From the NCBI GenBank assembly GCA_000697355.1, contig JNEN01001249.1, positions 186,001 to 250,000 of the forward strand: DNA of 64,000 nucleotides, read 5' to 3'. The position numbers and the translations under genes are program-made. The stretch's first letter is position 1; the number at the start of each line of letters is the position of its first letter. The notes beneath the pieces were generated by a model. That model saw only the letters and a list, made by a program, of their open reading frames with translations. It did no database searches and was not told where the DNA came from. Source of the DNA: Syncephalastrum monosporum B8922 (Eukaryota; Mucoromycota; Mucoromycetes; Mucorales; Syncephalastraceae). Shown piece by piece: positions 59,827 to 64,000 of the stretch.

Positions 59827-61958
59827 TCACCGGCCAGCGTTTTCGATAGACCGCCATTGTTTGCCAAACATCTGGACAAAGTAGATGCACACGCCACTCG
59901 CGAAGCTGATAAATGCAAGGACGGTCATGGACCAACCGTTCCCGAGTGCCCTGAGCATGGCTGGCGCCATGAGCGGTGTCAGACCCGCAAAGGTGCACCG
60001 CAGCAGGTTGGAAGCACCCATTACCGAGGCAGAGTGACCATGGAAGGCGTCGACGAGATACGTATTGCTCGGGGTCTGGACGACACCGACGCCGATGCCC
60101 ACTACAAAAGATATGAGTGAATGTTTCCATGAAATATTATATATATATATATATAATATTGTTGCATGTGTGTGTGTGTGTATGTGTCAATGGGGGTGGC
60201 TTACATAAAAAGAGGCCGGTAAGTCCAACAGCAGCATGCACGCGATACTGGACGCACCAACCGTAGACGAGCTCACCGACCGGCAAAAAGAAGATGCCGA
60301 GCCACATGGCCGTCAGTCGGCGTTCAGGCTGCTGTTGCTGTTGCTGCTGCTGCCGTTCGGCAGCGCCACGCTGCAAGAGCCAGTCGGCGTACTTGCCAGA
60401 CACGACGGCGCCGACGGCGTTGCCGATGCCGTTGGCGAGATAGGACAGGCCAATCTGAGACGACGAGAGGTGGTAGCGGTACCCGAGCTGGTGCGGCAGG
60501 CTCGATATGACAAAGTACATGAAGCCATAGGCCAAAGCGTAAGGCAGCGAAGTAAGAAGGACGACAGGCCGGGTGAGAAAGACAAAGGGGCGGGCAAAAG
60601 TACGCCGGATTGGCTCGGGCGGGAGTGGCGCGTAGAGCGGGTCGCATTCCTTTCGCTGGAGGACGGCTCCGGACGTTTCGGGTAAAAATGCGAGCATCAG
60701 GATGAGGATCAGGCCGCCCATACCAGCCAGGCACCAAAAGATGTATCGCCATCCGATGTCTAAGATATATAAAGCCCAGGGTTAAGTAAGGACGATAAAG
60801 AGAAAGCAGGACAAGGATGCGTTACATTCATTGATGTAGCCGCCGGCAATGGGCCCTACGACCGGACCGATCAACGGCCCCAGGAAGAACAAGCCCATGG
60901 CATTACCACGCTCTTGGATCAAAAAAAGATCTGTGATCGTGCTACATGAAACCAGCGTGAGCGACAATAGCCAAAGAGGCAAAAAAAACGCTTTGATCTA
61001 TTTTCTTGTGTTACCCTGCACCGACAGCCTGTGCTGCACTGGCGCCGATCGATTGGAATACACGCATCATGACAAACACGCCAATGTTGGGCGACTCAGC
61101 ACAGCCCACCGTGGAGGCGACGTATACCAGCGTCGCACCGATATAGACAAATCGCCGGCCATACCGCTCTGAGAGGGCCGCCCATATCATGGGCTACATA
61201 TCGCAACACATAAAGTCACTTTTGGATCAGCCTTTTGCACGTGACGAATGTCGATTTTTTCCCCAATTCAACTTACGCCGATGCCCTGTGTGAATACATA
61301 AAGGGAGATGGTCGCGTTGATGACTGTGCTTGAGGCGCCCAAAGACCGCCGGACTTGGTATATGGCGGGAACCTGTGCATAAAAGCCAAAGGGATATGTT
61401 TGCTAAGCAGCGGGTGAATGTGCTTGTGGGGGATACGGAGACGTACATAAATGGAGCTACTCAATGGGCCTAGGAAGCCTTGGAGTGCCACGATAAAGAG
61501 GATGAACCATTTTCGGTATGTAGAGAACTATAGTTTTGAACGAACGGTCAACAATGGGAGTGAATTTGAGACGTAAAGAAAAAAGATCAGGGCTTCCTTA
61601 CTTGTACAACCGGCGGCGGCGGACTACCCGTCGTTGGTGAAGATGCCATGATGATGATTTCCATATCGTCAGGTAAAAGTTCCTCCTTTTTGTTGGGATT
61701 GTTTTCGTTCTGGTCCTTATTGCTGTCATCCGCAATGGGCAGTTTCTCATCCACAACGACAGTCTTCATGCTATGGTTTTCATCGGGCACTTTCTTTCCG
61801 GTGCTTTGACTGCTTGTGCTGCTTGTGCTGCTTCGATTGCTCGTGCTACTCCTGCTGCTCGAACAAGCACTGCCTGTGGACCGTCTCTTTCGCTTTTTCT
61901 TTGTATGTAAGCATTCGGGCTGCACATGGACGTGATCGTCAGAAGGTCTCTTCAACAT
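59827..61958 (-). CDS. MFS drug:H+ antiporter, DHA1 family
   Basis: Twelve-span major facilitator predicted to export drugs or other small amphiphiles in exchange for protons at the plasma membrane. Seven exons (61958-61602, 61527-61447, 61372-61277, 61193-61015, 60941-60826, 60759-60205, 60101-59827) give 552 aa with continuous phase. Motifs: A-type loop between helices 2 and 3 (ALSERYGRR), C-type/antiporter region GLFFLGPLIGPVVGPIAGG in helix 5, and LAFLPET after helix 6. The N-terminus is a long hydrophilic Ser/Lys tail with acidic repeats, and a Gln run lies in the loop between helices 8 and 9. ATG 61958 is the first in-frame ATG preceding the tail. Intron 6 contains an AT palindrome next to a TG repeat. 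Substrate unknown. Confidence 0.9.
60133..60182. repeat. AT palindrome and (TG)n tract in MFS intron 6
   Basis: A near-perfect TA-rich palindrome (60133-60160) able to form a hairpin, followed by a short (TG) run; both lie inside intron 6 of the MFS gene. Confidence 0.8.
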
Positions 61959-63125
61959 GACACACCAGTCTATATGTATATATAGATAAGATGTAGAAAT
62001 TGAAAAGAAAGGAAAAACTGTAAATATAGGTAGAGAAGAAAAAGGAAACAAAGAAGAAGAAAAAATCGAGGAACCATGCTAAGATGCAGTAATAAATGCT
62101 TTGTCTATTTCTTCTTTTGCTCTCTCGGAGGAAGCGTGCCGTAGGCTATGACAGATTGATTTTTATCCATTTTTCATAATGCATGTATGCGACATGGTCT
62201 ACAAGAATTAAAAAACGAGTCAAGGCAGGCCGGCATGAACCATTCTAATATCACCCGAGGCCTAACGGCTTTGATTTCATTTGTTCAAGTCATTTACTTT
62301 TTTTATACAGACAAGTAAGCAAGCACAAGAACCGCAGCAGTAGATTCAGTGGTATCAGGATGGTGATATCTAGTACAATTTAATTCATGGATGGATAGTT
62401 CCATCATTCCAGATTCTGATTCCACTGGTAGAGCTAGCCGTCCTATTTTGGCGAGTCCAACATAGGACTAGCAAAAGAGAGAGAATATGTATGTGTCTGC
62501 CCACTCGGGAACGCAGTAATGCTCCAACGTTTTCTGTACATTATCTTGGGCTTATCATCTGCTTCTTTTCTACTCCTGCATCTTGACTCCAATGAATCAT
62601 ACCTGATGTCGGTGAAAGAAAAAAGCAGAAAATTTCAAGCAATCCAATGTCATGCTTTCGTATACTCTTTCTCCCTATTTGCGCAGCAAGCTTCTTGCAT
62701 GAATATCCGCGATCGCATAAAAATCACCACTGATATCGCCATATCGGTCGTTGTTGTGTGGACCGGGTTCATCATCCATGATGTGGGAACACCGTCTGTC
62801 CGAGGAACTGGATACGCCAGTCTGGATTGAGCACACTCGGCGGGCATTCTCGAATGCGCGAAGAGTATACCATACTGGTTTCTTAGGCAGAACAACTTCG
62901 GTAGAGGACGTCCATGCCAGTCCGGCGATGTCATTCTGCAGCTGAAAGGTTGATATGCAAGTGATGACGCCCTTCTCACCGGTACAAACAGGGCAGAGCT
63001 CTATGTGGAAGCAAGCAAAAAATAGTTTATAGAAAAAATGCGTGCGGAAAACGGAATTTGTTACAGAAAGTGCGTAAAAAAAATGTAGAAAATATGACAA
63101 CAAATGGCAATGCTAGAGGGGGGAT
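61959..63125. other. Intergenic region (MFS promoter / CBF5 3' end)
   Basis: No gene supported. A 103-codon open frame at 62519-62830 on the plus strand lacks motifs. The CBF5 3' flank contains poly-A runs on the plus strand near 63027-63090. Confidence 0.5.
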
Positions 63126-64000
63126 TTAATCCTTGCTCTTCTTCTTCTTATCCTTCTTCTCCTTCTTCTCCTTCTTGGCCTTTTTGGCGGGTGCTGCCGA
63201 AGTCTCGGTCTCTTCTTCTGCCGGTCGCTTGGCAGACGCGGGCTCCTCCGCGGCGGCCTTCTTGCCGCCGAGGACGAATTGTGCGGGAGTGATGGTGGGC
63301 TTCATACCGGCGGCCTCGACGACGGTGGCGGAGGGAATGTTGAAGGCGGGCTTGACGTCCTTGCCCTCGGGGTTGTTGTTGTAGTCGATGTAGGCATCCT
63401 TCCAGGCCTGGGGCGTGTCATCGTTCATGCGGCCGAATTTGTCGAGCTTGCCGTCATCCTTGAGCTTCTTCTTGGCGAGGGCGACGGGGCCCAGACCCCA
63501 CTTGCGCGGGTATGTGTCACGCTCCATGATGACGCGCTTCACCTTGGCAACGACGCCGTGGTCGCAGGTAGCCATGACGGTGGTGGGCATCTGGGCATAA
63601 GCGATGGCGATGGCCTCACCCTTGGTGGTCATGAGCACGATTTCCTCGTTGAGCTCGATACCACTCTCGTAACGCAGGAGACCGGGGATCATGAGCTTGG
63701 CACCGTAGCAGATGGCGTTGACGGCGCTGTCCTTGACGACGATGCGCTTGTAGCCGGTCAGGAGAGCCTCCAGGGGACGGACGACGCGGCGCAGGTACGA
63801 CTCGTCGCGCTGGTTGTCGTAGACCCACTGGGCATCCATCACGTCGTGCATCGTCACAATCTCGTCGTTCTCGGACATGGCACCGGAGCGGACACGACGC
63901 AGTTCCTGCATGTGGCCGCCGACACCGAGCAAGAGACCGAGATGGACGCAGAGCGTACGCATGTAGGTACCGGCCTCGCAGCTCACCCACAGAGCACCGA
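63126..64000 (-). CDS. CBF5: H/ACA RNP pseudouridine synthase Cbf5/dyskerin, 3' part
   Basis: Catalytic subunit of H/ACA small nucleolar RNPs, which pseudouridylate rRNA and are needed for ribosome synthesis in the nucleolus. The gene runs off the right edge, so the N-terminal domain with the catalytic Asp is not in the window; 290 C-terminal codons are. Visible: end of the TruB domain ([17 protein letters not shown]), the linker MDAQWVYDN, the PUA domain ([20 protein letters not shown] to [13 protein letters not shown]), the conserved [14 protein letters not shown], and a C-terminal Lys/Glu nucleolar tail ([13 protein letters not shown]). The visible part is a single uninterrupted exon. Confidence 0.96.
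   Translation of the reverse strand, partial: GALWVSCEAGTYMRTLCVHLGLLLGVGGHMQELRRVRSGAMSENDEIVTMHDVMDAQWVYDNQRDESYLRRVVRPLEALLTGYKRIVVKDSAVNAICYGAKLMIPGLLRYESGIELNEEIVLMTTKGEAIAIAYAQMPTTVMATCDHGVVAKVKRVIMERDTYPRKWGLGPVALAKKKLKDDGKLDKFGRMNDDTPQAWKDAYIDYNNNPEGKDVKPAFNIPSATVVEAAGMKPTITPAQFVLGGKKAAAEEPASAKRPAEEETETSAAPAKKAKKEKKEKKDKKKKSKD

Overview
The window is a 64-kb stretch of an intron-dense filamentous fungal genome, most likely an early-diverging lineage (Mucoromycota, probably Mucorales). Evidence: short spliceosomal introns (mostly 45-90 nt) in almost every gene, compact gene spacing, a chitin/beta-glucan-type cell wall gene (FKS), a fungal full-size PDR-type ABC transporter, GARP and RNase P subunits of fungal type, and no bacterial operon structure. 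Genus cannot be fixed from the sequence alone. About 98 introns could be placed by joining reading frames across GT-AG (occasionally GC-AG) borders and checking phase and domain continuity.

Layout. 1-13.5 kb: 3' part of transketolase (+), forkhead transcription factor (-), and a complete 1,3-beta-glucan synthase FKS (+). 13.8-28.1 kb: four minus-strand units: a GRIP/GRAB coiled-coil golgin, an unidentified BAH-like fragment, the cohesin loader SCC2 in 21 exons, and a PDR-type ABC transporter. 28.1-33.3 kb: a gene-poor AT-rich island with only repeats and a cryptic, partly decayed coding signal. 33.3-41.2 kb: cystathionine beta-lyase (-), a small secreted cysteine-rich protein (+), the GARP subunit VPS53 (-), and a POP3-like RNase P/MRP subunit (+) that shares a short divergent promoter with VPS53. 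41.2-46 kb: an SRPK kinase (-) and a frameshifted alpha/beta hydrolase (+). 47.2-59.5 kb (+): an orphan 180-aa protein, auxilin/SWA2, the NTO1/BRPF chromatin reader and the SNF1/AMPK beta subunit. 59.8-64 kb (-): a DHA1 drug:H+ antiporter of the MFS and the 3' part of CBF5/dyskerin.

The genes do not form a pathway cluster; they are mostly housekeeping functions: membrane traffic (golgin, VPS53, auxilin), chromosome biology (SCC2, NTO1), RNA processing (POP3, SRPK, CBF5), metabolism (transketolase, cystathionine lyase, SNF1 beta) and cell wall/drug response (FKS, PDR transporter, MFS). I see no CRISPR array, rRNA, tRNA, intact transposon or viral insertion. The most interesting items are a previously unremarkable-looking locus encoding a secreted 8-cysteine peptide, four GC-AG introns each fixed by reading phase, 13-nt coding micro-exons, 3' splice sites preceded by poly-A instead of pyrimidine tracts, phase-neutral introns that can be retained, a single-base frameshift in a hydrolase, and two unexplained coding relics.
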